Source of the DNA: Planctomycetota bacterium
GTDB taxonomy: Bacteria > Planctomycetota > UBA1135 > GCA-002748355
Direction: 5' to 3'
Length of the DNA stretch: 64,000 nucleotides
NCBI GenBank assembly: GCA_002748355.1
Contig: PDSF01000026.1
Span: 124,001 to 188,000, forward strand
Shown: positions 1 through 8,520 of the stretch, in pieces
Layout of the letters: each line of letters opens with the position of its first letter
Position numbering within the stretch: the first letter of the stretch is position 1
Made by a program: the position numbers and the translations under genes
The notes under the pieces: generated by a model
Databases searched by the model: none
What the model was told of the DNA's origin: nothing
Seen by the model: the letters and a program-made list of their open reading frames with translations, nothing else

Positions 1-669
1 GTCGAGCAGCTTGTCCAGATCGCTGCGGCGGAGCTTGCTGCCTTCGCCGCTGGCCTGGACTTCGGCAAACTCACCGTTGCCGGTGACGACGACGTTCATG
101 TCCACGTCGGCGCTGCTGTCTTCGCTGTAGTCCAGGTCGAGCAGCGGATCCCCTCGAACGAGGCCGACACTGCATGCCGCGACCTGGGTCTTGAGCGGCC
201 AGGTGCGGCAGCGCCCCCTGCTTTGGAGGATGCGCAGTAGGTCGTGCAGGGCCAGGTAAGCGCCGGTGATAGCGAGGGTCCGCGTGCCGCCGTCGGCCGA
301 GAGTACGTCGCAGTCGATCCAGATCGATACTTCGGGGAGGGCGTCGATCTCGACCGCGGCACGGAGCGAACGTCCGATCAGGCGCTGAATCTCGATGCTG
401 CGTCCGTCCGGGCGCCCGGTGCGGATCTCGCGCGTCTTACGGTTGCGCGTCGAGCCGGGGAGCATCGAATACTCTGCCGTGACCCAGCCATGACCGGAGC
501 CGTGGAGCCAGCCGGGGAGCTGTTCGGTCCAAGTTGCGGTGCAGAGGATCATCGTGCCGCCGGCGCGGATCAGGACGGAGCCTGGGGCCGAGTCGGTGAA
601 GCCACGCTCGATCTTGATCGGACGCATTTCGTCGGGCTTGCGTCCGTGCTTGCGCCTGGGTGAGCTCAT
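1..669 (-). CDS. rph: Ribonuclease PH, 3' end cut by window edge
   Basis: RNase PH is a phosphorolytic 3'-5' exoribonuclease that trims tRNA 3' ends. Reading the minus strand from the ATG at 669 gives 223 codons without a stop to the window edge. The start reads MSSPRRKHGRKPDEMRPIKI. Family hallmarks are the segment TAEYSMLPGSTRNRK near residue 63, RTGRPDGRSIEIQRLIGRSL, and the catalytic stretch with LLDLDYSEDSSADVDMN near residue 190. Family members are about 240 aa, so only roughly the last 15-20 residues are missing. It is transcribed away from the VWA gene. Identity is clear; only the C-terminus cannot be seen. Confidence 0.95.
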   Translation of the reverse strand, partial: MSSPRRKHGRKPDEMRPIKIERGFTDSAPGSVLIRAGGTMILCTATWTEQLPGWLHGSGHGWVTAEYSMLPGSTRNRKTREIRTGRPDGRSIEIQRLIGRSLRAAVEIDALPEVSIWIDCDVLSADGGTRTLAITGAYLALHDLLRILQSRGRCRTWPLKTQVAACSVGLVRGDPLLDLDYSEDSSADVDMNVVVTGNGEFAEVQASGEGSKLRRSDLDKLLD

Positions 670-884
670 GCTGGGGGGGTCTCGGTTGCTCTGCGTTGGG
701 GGCGTTCGGCTCTCCGCGCGCGCCGGCGATAGGCCTGGCAGTCGGGGCTCGAAATGAAGCGAAACACGATACCGGACCTTTGCTCGATTGTGAGGAGTTT
801 CCGCAGGCCGCAGAGCATCTATCCTGTGAACTACACCCCTCCCCCAGCCTGCTAGCAGCTTCCTCGAACAGCCCGGAGCCCTAG

Positions 885-2618
885 ATGTTGCGTTCACTGC
901 TCTGCCTGACTGTCTCGCTCGTTTTGGCCTCGGCGGCGCTGGCCCAGGATGTGGAGCTCCATCGGAGTCTGCTGCGTTGGAGCAAGGACTACCGGAGCGG
1001 CAAGTACGGCGAGTTTCTCCAGGGCAAGAACCTGCAGCGCTATCGGCCCTATCTCACCGATGCTTTGCTCGATCGGAGCGAACGGATCGGGCGTCCGGCC
1101 CGATTGCTCGACGAACTCGAGATCTTGCTAGGTATGGCTCGGGCGAGTGGCCGTACCGAGAACGCTGAACTCTTGGTCCGGGCCTACCTGTTCGAGGAGC
1201 GGAAGCCGCCACGCAAGGGGGCTCCGCCGAGCTGGTATGTCCGAAACTTGCTCAGGAAGGTGGTCAAAGGTCGGTCTTGCCCCAAGGCCCTACAGGCAGC
1301 TTTTCTCGATCGGCTGAAGCGAGGATTGAAGGGGACGAAGGGCTCATACACCCATGCCAAGGAGGGTGAGGCGCGCCTGCTCCTGCCGATCATTGGCAGT
1401 TTCCATAATCCGGCCCATCGTGTTTTCCTCCAAGGCCTGGTCGAGAGTCACCAACAAGCACTGGCGCTGGCTAGCGCGGAAGCTCTTGCCCAGCTCGGCT
1501 CGGGGGTGGTACTGCCGACGCTGGCCAAGCTGCTGGGGCGCCTTGAGGACTCAGAAGGCCTCGCCCGGGTGGCGGGGAGCATTCTCCAAGTGGTTCGGGC
1601 GCAGGCGCCGGCACCTACGGAGCATGATCTGAACTACACGCTCGATATAGCGCTGACCCGGTTGCGAGAGTGCAAGGGCTGGAGATCGCGTATGGCGCTG
1701 GTCCCCATTGCCCAGGTCATCCGTTCCGTGGCTTCGGTGCCGGTGTTGATCGGGCTGCTAGAGGAGGCGGCGAAGGGCCGGGATCAAGCTGGGTTCAGCG
1801 GCACCCTGCGCAGCGCCATCCAAGAAGCGCTAATGAGCCTGACGGGCTTCTATGCCCCAGCCTACGAACCGGGGAAATGGCGCCGCTTTTGGGAAGAGAA
1901 CAAAGAAGGCTTCAAACTGGCACCGCTGCCCAAGGTCAATACGAATCGCGGCAGGACAGTCAGCAAGGGCTTCTTCGGTATCCCGGTTACCGGTAGCCGG
2001 GTGGTCTTTATCCTCGATGTTTCGGGGAGCATGAGCCAGGCGGCTGTGGGCGCAACCGTGAGCCGATCTCCTGACGGCAAGCCCACCGGGGCTCATTTGA
2101 CAAAGCTCACGCGGGCGAAAGAGGAACTGCTGCGGGCGGTCGGCGGTCTGGCGGCCGACTCGCAATTCAATGTGATCTTCTTTGGTTCGCAAGTCAGGAT
2201 GTGGCAGAAGCGGCTCGTGGGGGCCAATCTGGCCAATAAGGCGCGCTTACGCAAGATGTTGGCGAAGCTGCAGGCGGGTGGCGGGACGGCTTTATACGAC
2301 GGACTCAAAGCTGGGCTGAGTATGAAGACTCGCCGCTCCCGGCGGAGTCGTTATGCGAGCCAGGTCGATGAAGTGTTTTTGCTCAGCGACGGGGTCCCTA
2401 GTCCGGGTCTAAGTGAGATCTGGGAGCCCGGGCAGATCTCAGAGCGGGTGAAGGGGTGGAACCTTGGCGCGCGGGTGCGGATCCACACGGTCTTTCTGCG
2501 GACAGTTTTTCCCCGCGGCGCGCGAATGCGTCAGGGGGCGATGTCGCTTTTCGCGCAGGCGGAAAAAATGATGCGGGAGCTAGCGAAGGATAGCGGCGGT
2601 AAGTTTGCGGTGTTTTGA
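885..2618 (+). CDS. Exported von Willebrand factor A (VWA) domain protein
   Basis: This 577-aa protein starts with a Sec signal peptide (hydrophobic LLCLTVSLVLASAALA, cleavage likely after AQ at residue 21). Residues about 25-350 are helical and repeat-like, possibly HEAT-type. A VWA domain follows from about residue 370, with an intact metal site: DVSGSMS (D378, S380, S382), T468 in GGGTAL and D502 in LLSDG. VWA domains bind protein ligands through a divalent cation. The partner is unknown and no enzymatic domain is visible. It stands alone between the divergent rph gene and the convergent flagellar genes, and a hairpin follows its stop. The VWA assignment is secure; the cellular role is not known. 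Confidence 0.85.
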   Translation: MLRSLLCLTVSLVLASAALAQDVELHRSLLRWSKDYRSGKYGEFLQGKNLQRYRPYLTDALLDRSERIGRPARLLDELEILLGMARASGRTENAELLVRAYLFEERKPPRKGAPPSWYVRNLLRKVVKGRSCPKALQAAFLDRLKRGLKGTKGSYTHAKEGEARLLLPIIGSFHNPAHRVFLQGLVESHQQALALASAEALAQLGSGVVLPTLAKLLGRLEDSEGLARVAGSILQVVRAQAPAPTEHDLNYTLDIALTRLRECKGWRSRMALVPIAQVIRSVASVPVLIGLLEEAAKGRDQAGFSGTLRSAIQEALMSLTGFYAPAYEPGKWRRFWEENKEGFKLAPLPKVNTNRGRTVSKGFFGIPVTGSRVVFILDVSGSMSQAAVGATVSRSPDGKPTGAHLTKLTRAKEELLRAVGGLAADSQFNVIFFGSQVRMWQKRLVGANLANKARLRKMLAKLQAGGGTALYDGLKAGLSMKTRRSRRSRYASQVDEVFLLSDGVPSPGLSEIWEPGQISERVKGWNLGARVRIHTVFLRTVFPRGARMRQGAMSLFAQAEKMMRELAKDSGGKFAVF

Positions 2619-2622
2619 GATG

Positions 2623-2644
2623 GAGCCCTGTGCCGGCAGGGCTC
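2623..2644 (+). terminator. Hairpin after VWA gene
   Basis: A perfect 8-bp stem GAGCCCTG/CAGGGCTC with a 6-nt loop begins 5 nt after the VWA stop codon. The following sequence (TGTCTCTT) is only moderately T-rich. It lies between convergent genes and may serve both. Confidence 0.6.
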
Positions 2645-2650
2645 TGTCTC

Positions 2651-3031
2651 TTAACAGGTGCCGTCGAGGATCCGCCCCTTTTGCTGCCCCTGCGTGTTTC
2701 TCCGATATCCGCGGACGACTCGCTGGGCGATTTTCATACGTCGACGTTCGATTTCGACAGCGCCCAGTTGTTCCTCAAGGAGGCTGGTCAACTGCTGGTG
2801 GAGGCCTTTGACCTCACGGGTTTTGATGCTGAGTCCGTCTGGTTGTTCTCCAGGTATTGCCCGCAGATCGGACTCGAGCTTGCTGAGCTGAAGGATCAGT
2901 GGGTCAGCTTCGTCGACGGCCTGTAGAGCCTGATCGAAGTCGTTCTCGATGAGGCCTTCGAGAGCGTGGGCATAAAGCCTCGTGAGTTGGTCGAGGCCTT
3001 GTGCCTTTCTCTGCTCGAGTGTGTTGCGCAT
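2651..3031 (-). CDS. FliT-like flagellar chaperone (putative)
   Basis: A 126-aa, almost entirely helical and charged protein, directly after fliS with a 7-bp gap. Size, helical character and position (fliD-fliS-this gene) match FliT-type export chaperones, which bind the filament cap FliD. No residue motif is diagnostic, and FlgN-like or FliT-like proteins are hard to tell apart by eye. The call rests mainly on synteny. The C-terminus is basic and ends in GRILDGTC. It is probably the last gene of a fliD-fliS-fliT transcript. Confidence 0.6.
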   Translation of the reverse strand: MRNTLEQRKAQGLDQLTRLYAHALEGLIENDFDQALQAVDEADPLILQLSKLESDLRAIPGEQPDGLSIKTREVKGLHQQLTSLLEEQLGAVEIERRRMKIAQRVVRGYRRNTQGQQKGRILDGTC

Positions 3032-3038
3032 GTTGGAC

Positions 3039-3431
3039 TCAGGCCGGGATGATGCCGTCCCAGCCTTCCTTCAGGGTGCGCATGATTTGGACCGCGGAGT
3101 CGAGTGTGTCGCTACTACGCTCGATATTGGCCATGTAGATGCGATCGAGAATAAACTCGTAAAGGCGGTCTAGGTTTGCTGCGACCTCAGCGCCCTGCTC
3201 CAGGTCGAGGCTTGCGCGCAGTTCACCAATGATGGATATGGCTTTTCCGAGCTGTTCGCCGGCGATATTACTGCGTTCTCGCCCTGGTGTTTGGATCTCG
3301 ATCTTGGCGCGTTCGAGGGCCTGAAGAGCTCCATCGTACATCATGAGTACGAGCTTCTCGGGCGTCGCGTTCAGGATCAGGTTCTTACGATAGACCTTCG
3401 CGGGGTCGGTCGCGGGGGCAGCGTGGCTCAT
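3039..3431 (-). CDS. fliS: Flagellar export chaperone FliS
   Basis: FliS binds the disordered C-terminus of flagellin in the cytoplasm, prevents early polymerisation and delivers it to the export gate. The 130-aa protein has the family pattern: a Y in VYRKNLILNATPEKLVLMMYDGAL (residues 13-36), then four helices including ELRASLDLEQGAEVAANLDRLYEF. Length is typical (about 125-135 aa). It follows fliD by 50 bp and precedes the FliT-like gene by 7 bp, which is the usual order of late flagellar genes. Confidence 0.93.
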   Translation of the reverse strand: MSHAAPATDPAKVYRKNLILNATPEKLVLMMYDGALQALERAKIEIQTPGRERSNIAGEQLGKAISIIGELRASLDLEQGAEVAANLDRLYEFILDRIYMANIERSSDTLDSAVQIMRTLKEGWDGIIPA

Positions 3432-3481
3432 TTTACTTCTCTGGTAGGGGGGGAGGGGCTTGAAGCTAGTTGTGGATGGGC

Positions 3482-4888
3482 TCAGCCGATTCTGCCAAGG
3501 GCGGCGCGCTGAGAGTTGAGTTTGTTCATCAGCGTTTCGAGCTGGGCGTACTGATTCGTGACCCGGAGTTCGAAGGCTTCGACGCGCTCTTCGAGGCGGG
3601 TGATCTGCTTGTCGACATCACGAGTCGATGTTTCGAGGCCTTTGATTCGGGCCGTGAGTAGGCCTTCGCCTGAATCGGTCCACTCATCGATTCGCTTGTA
3701 GATCTGGTTGCCGATTCCCTTGTCGGGTTGTGCAAATAGGTTTTTGATCGCGCCGGGATCATCGGCCAGTGCTTCGTCGAATTTGCTTTGACTAAAAGTT
3801 AGTTTGCCGTCGCGATCGCTAGAGATGCCGATCTGAGAGAGGAGCTCGTAGCTTTCGTTACCTGTATCTACACTGTTGCCGACGATGCTACGCAGAACGC
3901 TGGTAACTGTGCGCAGGGCGCTGTCGCCGAGAAGCGGACTGGCTTTGGTCTGCTGCTCCCCTTCTTTTGCTTTCTGGTTTTGCGTGACTTTGTTCTGCGC
4001 TTTTGCAAAGTCGACGACGGCGTTATAGGCGTCGACGAATTCCTTGATCTTCTTCGAGGTTACTTCGGAGTCGCTGCTGACAGTGATCTTGGTACTGGAC
4101 GGATCGTTGGTCTTGAGGCCGTGTTCGCCGATCAAGTCGATGGTTACGCCGGGGATCAAGTCCGTGATCGAATTGCTCGATCGGGAGATCGTTAGCCCGT
4201 TGTAATCTATGGAGGCGTTTTTGGCAGCGACGACTCGGTTTGCGTTGTTGTTGAGGTCGTCGACGAAACTCGTTAGGGCGGTGTCGCTGGGGCTGGCGGA
4301 GAAGGTGATGTTACCTTTTTCTCCTGTCACCTTTGATGTGATTACGAGTTTGTAGGGATTGCTCGCCTTTCCGGTATCAACCACCGAGGCGCTCACATCC
4401 ATGTCCCCGTTTGCATTGATCGCTGCGGCAATGCCTTCGAGGGTGTTGTTGTTCGAGTCCAGCGATATGCTCTGGGGGCCATTATCACCAACTTCGATCC
4501 AGAGGATGCCGGTTCCGTGCCCGGTTACATCCTTGTCGGCATGGCCGCTGCTGGTTCGGACCTCCGCCTTAGCCAGGCTGTTGACCTTGATCTCATAGGT
4601 GCCTGGTACTGCGTTTCCGGAGGTGCTGACGCTGACAAAGCCGTCGTTATTTGTCTTGGCTTTAAAGCCGAGCAGGTCGCCCTGGAGCCTGAGGCTCTTG
4701 GCCTTGTCTTGGAGCTCTTCGAGCTTGTCACCGAGTTCCTTATAGAGGCTCTTCTTTCGGTTAAAGCTGACCTTGCGCTCCTGCAGCGCCAAGATTGGAC
4801 GGCGCTCAAGCTTGACGAGCGCATCGATGATTGCGCCCGTGTCGAGGCCCGAAGCCAGGCCGCCGATACTGATTCCTGTGAGGCTCAT
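3482..4888 (-). CDS. fliD: Flagellar filament cap protein FliD (HAP2)
   Basis: FliD caps the growing filament tip and folds exported flagellin into place. The 468-aa protein starts MSLTGISIGGLASGLDTGAI, the classic FliD N-terminus, continues into a coiled-coil heptad region (LERRPILALQERKVSFNRKK) and ends with a long C-terminal coiled coil from about residue 415. Its length is normal for FliD. It lies 121 bp downstream of a flagellin gene with an inverted repeat in the gap, and upstream of fliS. Confidence 0.95.
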   Translation of the reverse strand: MSLTGISIGGLASGLDTGAIIDALVKLERRPILALQERKVSFNRKKSLYKELGDKLEELQDKAKSLRLQGDLLGFKAKTNNDGFVSVSTSGNAVPGTYEIKVNSLAKAEVRTSSGHADKDVTGHGTGILWIEVGDNGPQSISLDSNNNTLEGIAAAINANGDMDVSASVVDTGKASNPYKLVITSKVTGEKGNITFSASPSDTALTSFVDDLNNNANRVVAAKNASIDYNGLTISRSSNSITDLIPGVTIDLIGEHGLKTNDPSSTKITVSSDSEVTSKKIKEFVDAYNAVVDFAKAQNKVTQNQKAKEGEQQTKASPLLGDSALRTVTSVLRSIVGNSVDTGNESYELLSQIGISSDRDGKLTFSQSKFDEALADDPGAIKNLFAQPDKGIGNQIYKRIDEWTDSGEGLLTARIKGLETSTRDVDKQITRLEERVEAFELRVTNQYAQLETLMNKLNSQRAALGRIG

Positions 4889-4944
4889 GGCTGTAAGTCC
4901 TGCTGGAGATCGAAACCCATGTTTCTCTCTCTTCGACAGTTCCA

Positions 4945-4977
4945 GCCGATCTATTGAGTCATCCCAGAGGGATCGGC
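4945..4977. repeat. Inverted repeat between flagellin 1 and fliD
   Basis: Arms GCCGATC (4945-4951) and GATCGGC (4971-4977) enclose a second, competing dyad ATCCC-AGA-GGGAT (4961-4973). There is no T-tract. It could be a weak terminator after the flagellin gene or an operator before fliD; the sequence does not decide. Confidence 0.35.
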
Positions 4978-5009
4978 GTTGCCGGCTAGCGGGCCTTGCG
5001 AGAGCTTGC

Positions 5010-5837
5010 TTAGCCCAGCAGCGCCAGGGCGGACTGACTGCTCATGTTGGATTGAGCCAGGATGGAAATGCTGGCCTGCTGCAAGATGGAGTTCCGGGTC
5101 AGGTTCGCGGTTTCCTTGGCAACGTCGACGTCGCGGATGCGGCTCTGTGCGGCGCTGAGGTTTTCTATCGAGACGCCGAGGTTGCTGATCGTTGAGGTCA
5201 AGCGGTTCTGAGCGGCACCCAAGCCACCGCGTAGCTTCGTAACCTTGTCGATGGCGGTGTCGATGCTGCTCATCGCATTGCTGGGGCTGCCGGAGGCTCC
5301 GATGTCGAGCGAGGCGATGCCCAGCGTCGTGGAAAGTGCCGGGGACAGGCTGACCGAGATGGTGTCGACCGAGGCGGTCGTTCCGAAGCCCACCTGGAAG
5401 CTCAGATTCGAAGAGCTGCCGTTGAGCAGGCTGATGCCGTTGAACTCGGTGCTTCGCGCGATGCGGTTGACTTCGCCGATAAGGCTGTCGAACTCTTCGT
5501 CGAGTGTCTTGCGGTCGTTCGGGCTGACCGTGCCATTGTTGGCCTGAACCGCGAGTTCGCGCATGCGAACGAGCAGGTTGGAGACTTCGTCTAGAGCCCC
5601 TTCGGCCGTCTGCACTAGCGAAATGCCATCGTTGGCATTGCGTTGGGCCTGGTCGAGGCCGCGGATGCGAGATCGTAGGCGTTCGCTAATGGCCAGGCCC
5701 GCAGCGTCGTCGGCCGCGGTCGTGATGCGCAAGCCTGTCGATAGGCGCCGGAAGCTGGTTCCGAGGCTTGCCGTCGTCTTCATGAGGTTTCGCTGAGCGT
5801 TGATCGACGAAATGTTGGTGTTGACCCTGAGACCCAT
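5010..5837 (-). CDS. fliC: Flagellin 1 (275 aa)
   Basis: A filament subunit. It has the conserved N-terminal D0/D1 helices ([38 protein letters not shown] near residues 35-54) and the C-terminal D1/D0 helices ([35 protein letters not shown]; end SALALLG). At 275 aa it has little room for D2/D3 outer domains. It is the fourth flagellin in transcription order and lies 121 bp before fliD. A stretch around 5270-5353 is nearly identical in DNA to flagellin 2, which suggests gene conversion. Confidence 0.96.
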   Translation of the reverse strand: MGLRVNTNISSINAQRNLMKTTASLGTSFRRLSTGLRITTAADDAAGLAISERLRSRIRGLDQAQRNANDGISLVQTAEGALDEVSNLLVRMRELAVQANNGTVSPNDRKTLDEEFDSLIGEVNRIARSTEFNGISLLNGSSSNLSFQVGFGTTASVDTISVSLSPALSTTLGIASLDIGASGSPSNAMSSIDTAIDKVTKLRGGLGAAQNRLTSTISNLGVSIENLSAAQSRIRDVDVAKETANLTRNSILQQASISILAQSNMSSQSALALLG

Positions 5838-6181
5838 CGTGGACTCCCTTCCCTAGATAATCCCTTCTGCCCTTTTCTTGTCGAGATGTTCGGCGGTGCT
5901 GGGCTGTGCTTGAGAGGGGCTGTCGTTTTTTTGGGCGCCTTTGCCTGAGCCTGTTTTCCTTTGCCGCATAAGAACGGCGCTTTAGCAGCATGATCAGAAA
6001 ACGGTTGGAAGTACCGCTTTCGGCGATCTGCCGCTCGCGGGCTTACTCAACAAGCGTTGAGTACATGCAAGCAGCCCTGGTTCCAGTAAATGGATCCAGG
6101 GCTGCTGCTGCCGAACGGGTCGACCGAGCTCCCGCTCGGTAAGGGCTGGACCGAAGTCACGACCCTTTGCGACGCTTAGGA
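5838..6181. other. 344-bp spacer between flagellins 1 and 2
   Basis: No convincing gene is present. The part next to 6181 holds a long hairpin (see 6071-6105). The rest is the upstream region of flagellin 1. On the minus strand it contains a TAAA element followed 13 nt later by GCGGCAAA, which resembles sigma-28 boxes but with the wrong spacing, so I do not call a promoter. Confidence 0.5.
6071..6105 (-). terminator. Hairpin downstream of flagellin 2
   Basis: A perfect 10-bp stem GCAGCCCTGG/CCAGGGCTGC continues after one T-T mismatch into TCCA/TGGA with a 5-nt loop. It sits about 80 nt after the flagellin 2 stop. No T-tract follows on the minus strand, so it may be a Rho-dependent site or an mRNA-stabilising 3' hairpin. 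Confidence 0.5.
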
Positions 6182-7009
6182 CTACCCGATCAGGCTTAGT
6201 GCGCTCTGCGGAGCGACGTTGGATTGGGCCAGGACCGAGATCGCGGCCTGCTGCAGGATCGAGTTACGGGTGAGGTTTGCGGTTTCGGAGGCGACATCGA
6301 CATCGCGGATCCGGCTCTGCGCGGCACTGAGGTTCTCGATGGCGCCAGAGAGGTTGTTGATAGTTGACTGCAGTCGGTTCTGGGTCGCGCCCAGGGAACC
6401 GCGAAGGCTGGTGACCTTGTCGATCGCCGTATCGATGGAGGTCATCGCATTGCTGGGGCTGCCGGAGGCTCCGATGTCGAGCGAGGCGATGCCCAGAGTC
6501 GTGGAAAGGGCCGGGGACAGGCTGATGCTGATTTGGTCAACCGCTGCCTGCGTGCCGAAGCCGACTTGGAAGGCCATATTCGAGGTCGAGCCGTCGAGCA
6601 GGTTGATGCCATTGAACTCGGTGCTCCGCGCGATGCGGTTGGCTTCCTTGACGAGGTTGCCGAACTCTTCGTGCAGGGTTTTGCGGTCGTTGGCGCTTAC
6701 CGTTGCGTTGTTCGCTTGGACCGCGAGTTCACGCATGCGAATGAGGATGTTCGAGACCTCAGAGAGCGCGCCTTCGGCCGTCTGAACCAGGGAGATGCCG
6801 TCGTTGCTATTGCGCTTGGCTTGGTCGAGGCTGCGGACGCGAGCGCGCAGACGTTCACTGATCGCGAGGCCGGCGGCGTCGTCGGCGGCAGTGGTGATGC
6901 GCAAGCCGGTGCTCAACTTGCGGTAGCTGCTGTTCAGGGCGCCAGTGACGGTAGAGAGGTTCCGCTGTGCATTGAGTGAAGCGATGTTGGTGTTAACTCG
7001 AAGGCCCAT
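6182..7009 (-). CDS. fliC: Flagellin 2 (275 aa)
   Basis: A second flagellin paralogue of exactly the same length as its three neighbours. N-terminus [20 protein letters not shown], the shared [20 protein letters not shown] block, and C-terminus [20 protein letters not shown] with end SALSLIG. Differences from flagellin 1 are spread through the protein, except in the middle, where the block [12 protein letters not shown] is shared and the DNA is almost identical (6442-6525 against 5270-5353). It is flanked by its own upstream region and 3' hairpin, so it is probably transcribed separately. Confidence 0.96.
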   Translation of the reverse strand: MGLRVNTNIASLNAQRNLSTVTGALNSSYRKLSTGLRITTAADDAAGLAISERLRARVRSLDQAKRNSNDGISLVQTAEGALSEVSNILIRMRELAVQANNATVSANDRKTLHEEFGNLVKEANRIARSTEFNGINLLDGSTSNMAFQVGFGTQAAVDQISISLSPALSTTLGIASLDIGASGSPSNAMTSIDTAIDKVTSLRGSLGATQNRLQSTINNLSGAIENLSAAQSRIRDVDVASETANLTRNSILQQAAISVLAQSNVAPQSALSLIG

Positions 7010-7225
7010 TGTTAGCTCCTTTGAGGTTTCTCTTAGCTGTCGGTCTTGAGCTGTCGCACCGGCATTTGCGGAGGAGGTGGCGCAAGCCTTTAGGCTGTAG
7101 GGGTTTCAGCTTGGGGCTTCTGGTAGGAGGCTTGGGGTATGCTCCGATGGTATCGACCGAATCTCATGGAATAGGCGGCGATTATCGGGGTTCTTGGGTG
7201 TTGTAAATCTTGGCACTAGCCCACG

Positions 7226-7261
7226 AAAAAACGCGGCCCGAGCCAAAGGCTCGGGCCGCGT
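7226..7261 (-). terminator. Rho-independent terminator of flagellin 3
   Basis: On the minus strand, a perfect 14-bp GC-rich stem (arms at 7248-7261 and 7231-7244, core CGCGGCCCGAGCC) with a 3-nt loop runs into a T6 tract (7231-7226). It lies about 30 nt after the flagellin 3 stop. It is a textbook intrinsic terminator. Confidence 0.92.
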
Positions 7262-7291
7262 ACCTCACGTTCATCCAGGGGTCTGGAATGT

Positions 7292-8119
7292 TTATCCGAT
7301 TAGGTTTAGTGCGCCTTGTGGGGCAACATTGGCCTGTGCCAGGACCGAGATGGCCGCCTGTTGCAAGATCGAGTTCCTGGTTAGGGCTGCGGTCTCGGAG
7401 GCGACATCGACATCTCGGATACGGCTCTCGGCAGCGCTGAGGTTCTCAGTCGTGATTCCAATATTGGAGATCGTTGAAGTGAGACGGTTCTGCACTGCAC
7501 CGAGGGTGCCACGTAGGCTTGATACGTTGTTGATAGCCTTGTCGATGGACTGCATAGCGGAGCTGGGACTGCCATTGGCGCTGATGTCCAGTGAGGCGAT
7601 ACCCAGTGTTGTGCCTAGAGCTGGGGAAATGCTCATCTGGATGGTGTCGATACCGGCAGTAACGCCGAAGCCGACTTGGAAGCTTAAGCTGGAGGCGGAA
7701 CCGTCCAGGAGCTTAATGCCGTTGAACTCTGTGCTCCGTCCGATCCGGTTAATTTCCTTCACCAGCGCCGAAAACTCCTCGTTGAGCGTTGCGCGGTCGG
7801 AGTCGCTGACGGTGCCGTTACTGGCTTGCACTGCGAGTTCGCGCATGCGGACCAGGATCGCGGATGTTTCGTTCAGGGCTCCTTCAGCAGTCTGAACAAG
7901 GGAGATGCCGTCGTTAGCATTTCGCTTGGCCTGGCCCATGGAACGCACTTGCGAACGCAAGCGCTCTGAGATGGCCAGGCCTGCGGCATCGTCGGCTGCT
8001 GTAGTGATCCGAAGACCGGTAGAGAGGCGCCGATAGTTGTCATTGAGGCCCCGGGTCACGCCCTCGAGGTTTCGTTGAGCGTTGATCGACGCAATGTTCG
8101 TGTTTACGCGCAAGCCCAT
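7292..8119 (-). CDS. fliC: Flagellin 3 (275 aa)
   Basis: A third flagellin paralogue. N-terminus [20 protein letters not shown], conserved [20 protein letters not shown], and C-terminus [20 protein letters not shown], ending GALNLIG. It shares the SLDISANGSPSSAM middle block in diverged form, so it is not part of the conversion tract seen in flagellins 1 and 2. A strong intrinsic terminator follows, and a long leader of about 400 bp with two dyads precedes it, so it should be an independent transcript. Confidence 0.96.
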   Translation of the reverse strand: MGLRVNTNIASINAQRNLEGVTRGLNDNYRRLSTGLRITTAADDAAGLAISERLRSQVRSMGQAKRNANDGISLVQTAEGALNETSAILVRMRELAVQASNGTVSDSDRATLNEEFSALVKEINRIGRSTEFNGIKLLDGSASSLSFQVGFGVTAGIDTIQMSISPALGTTLGIASLDISANGSPSSAMQSIDKAINNVSSLRGTLGAVQNRLTSTISNIGITTENLSAAESRIRDVDVASETAALTRNSILQQAAISVLAQANVAPQGALNLIG

Positions 8120-8169
8120 GTTGTTTTCCTTGATGCTCTGTCGTGAGGCTGCCGCCTGAGTGCCGATCC

Positions 8170-8208
8170 TCGGCGCGAACCGGAAGGCTCGCTTCCGGCT
8201 TGCGCCGA
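8170..8208 (-). repeat. Imperfect 17-bp hairpin in flagellin 3 leader
   Basis: Arms 8170-8186 (TCGGCGCGAACCGGAAG) and 8192-8208 match at 15 of 17 positions around a 5-nt loop. It ends about 50 nt upstream of the flagellin 3 start codon. If transcribed it would be a stable 5'-UTR structure. Confidence 0.5.
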
Positions 8209-8460
8209 AGACCTGCGGTCAGGCTGGGGGAGGCAGTCTCGTCCGGGGGAGGACTTTGGCTGCCTCTTCGGAAGCACCGGCATCATCGGAGGCTTAGCCC
8301 GGGGCTTGAGCGCGACTGACTGGATTCTCTCGGTAAGACCGAGCGGTTGAGCGCAAGGCCCTTGTTTGCATGGGTTTATGGCGTCAGGTCTCGGGGGATG
8401 TCGGGCCGGGTTTTGTCCAATTCTTCCGCTGTCACCGGGATGATCCGGTGAGGCTGTACG

Positions 8461-8493
8461 AAAAAAATGCCCGAGCGCTGAGGCGCTCAGGCA
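8461..8493 (-). terminator. Rho-independent terminator of flagellin 4
   Basis: On the minus strand, TGCCTGAGCGC pairs with GCGCTCGGGCA (11-bp stem with one mismatch, 4-nt loop) and is followed by seven T (8467-8461). It lies 28 nt after the flagellin 4 stop. Confidence 0.88.
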
Positions 8494-8520
8494 CATAAAC
8501 CCGTCCAGCTAGAGGGGGGG

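Larger units (their letters stand above)
8120..8520. other. 401-bp spacer between flagellins 3 and 4
   Basis: No gene is supported. It holds the terminator of flagellin 4 (8461-8493), a CTCGGT-AAG-ACCGAG palindrome (8329-8343), and a 17-bp imperfect stem at 8170-8208 that would lie in the flagellin 3 leader. No clear sigma-28 or sigma-54 promoter could be read. Confidence 0.5.

Noticed and set aside
7170..7205. CCCGATAA on the minus strand upstream of flagellin 2
   Set aside because: No TAAA box lies at the required distance, so a sigma-28 promoter is not supported.
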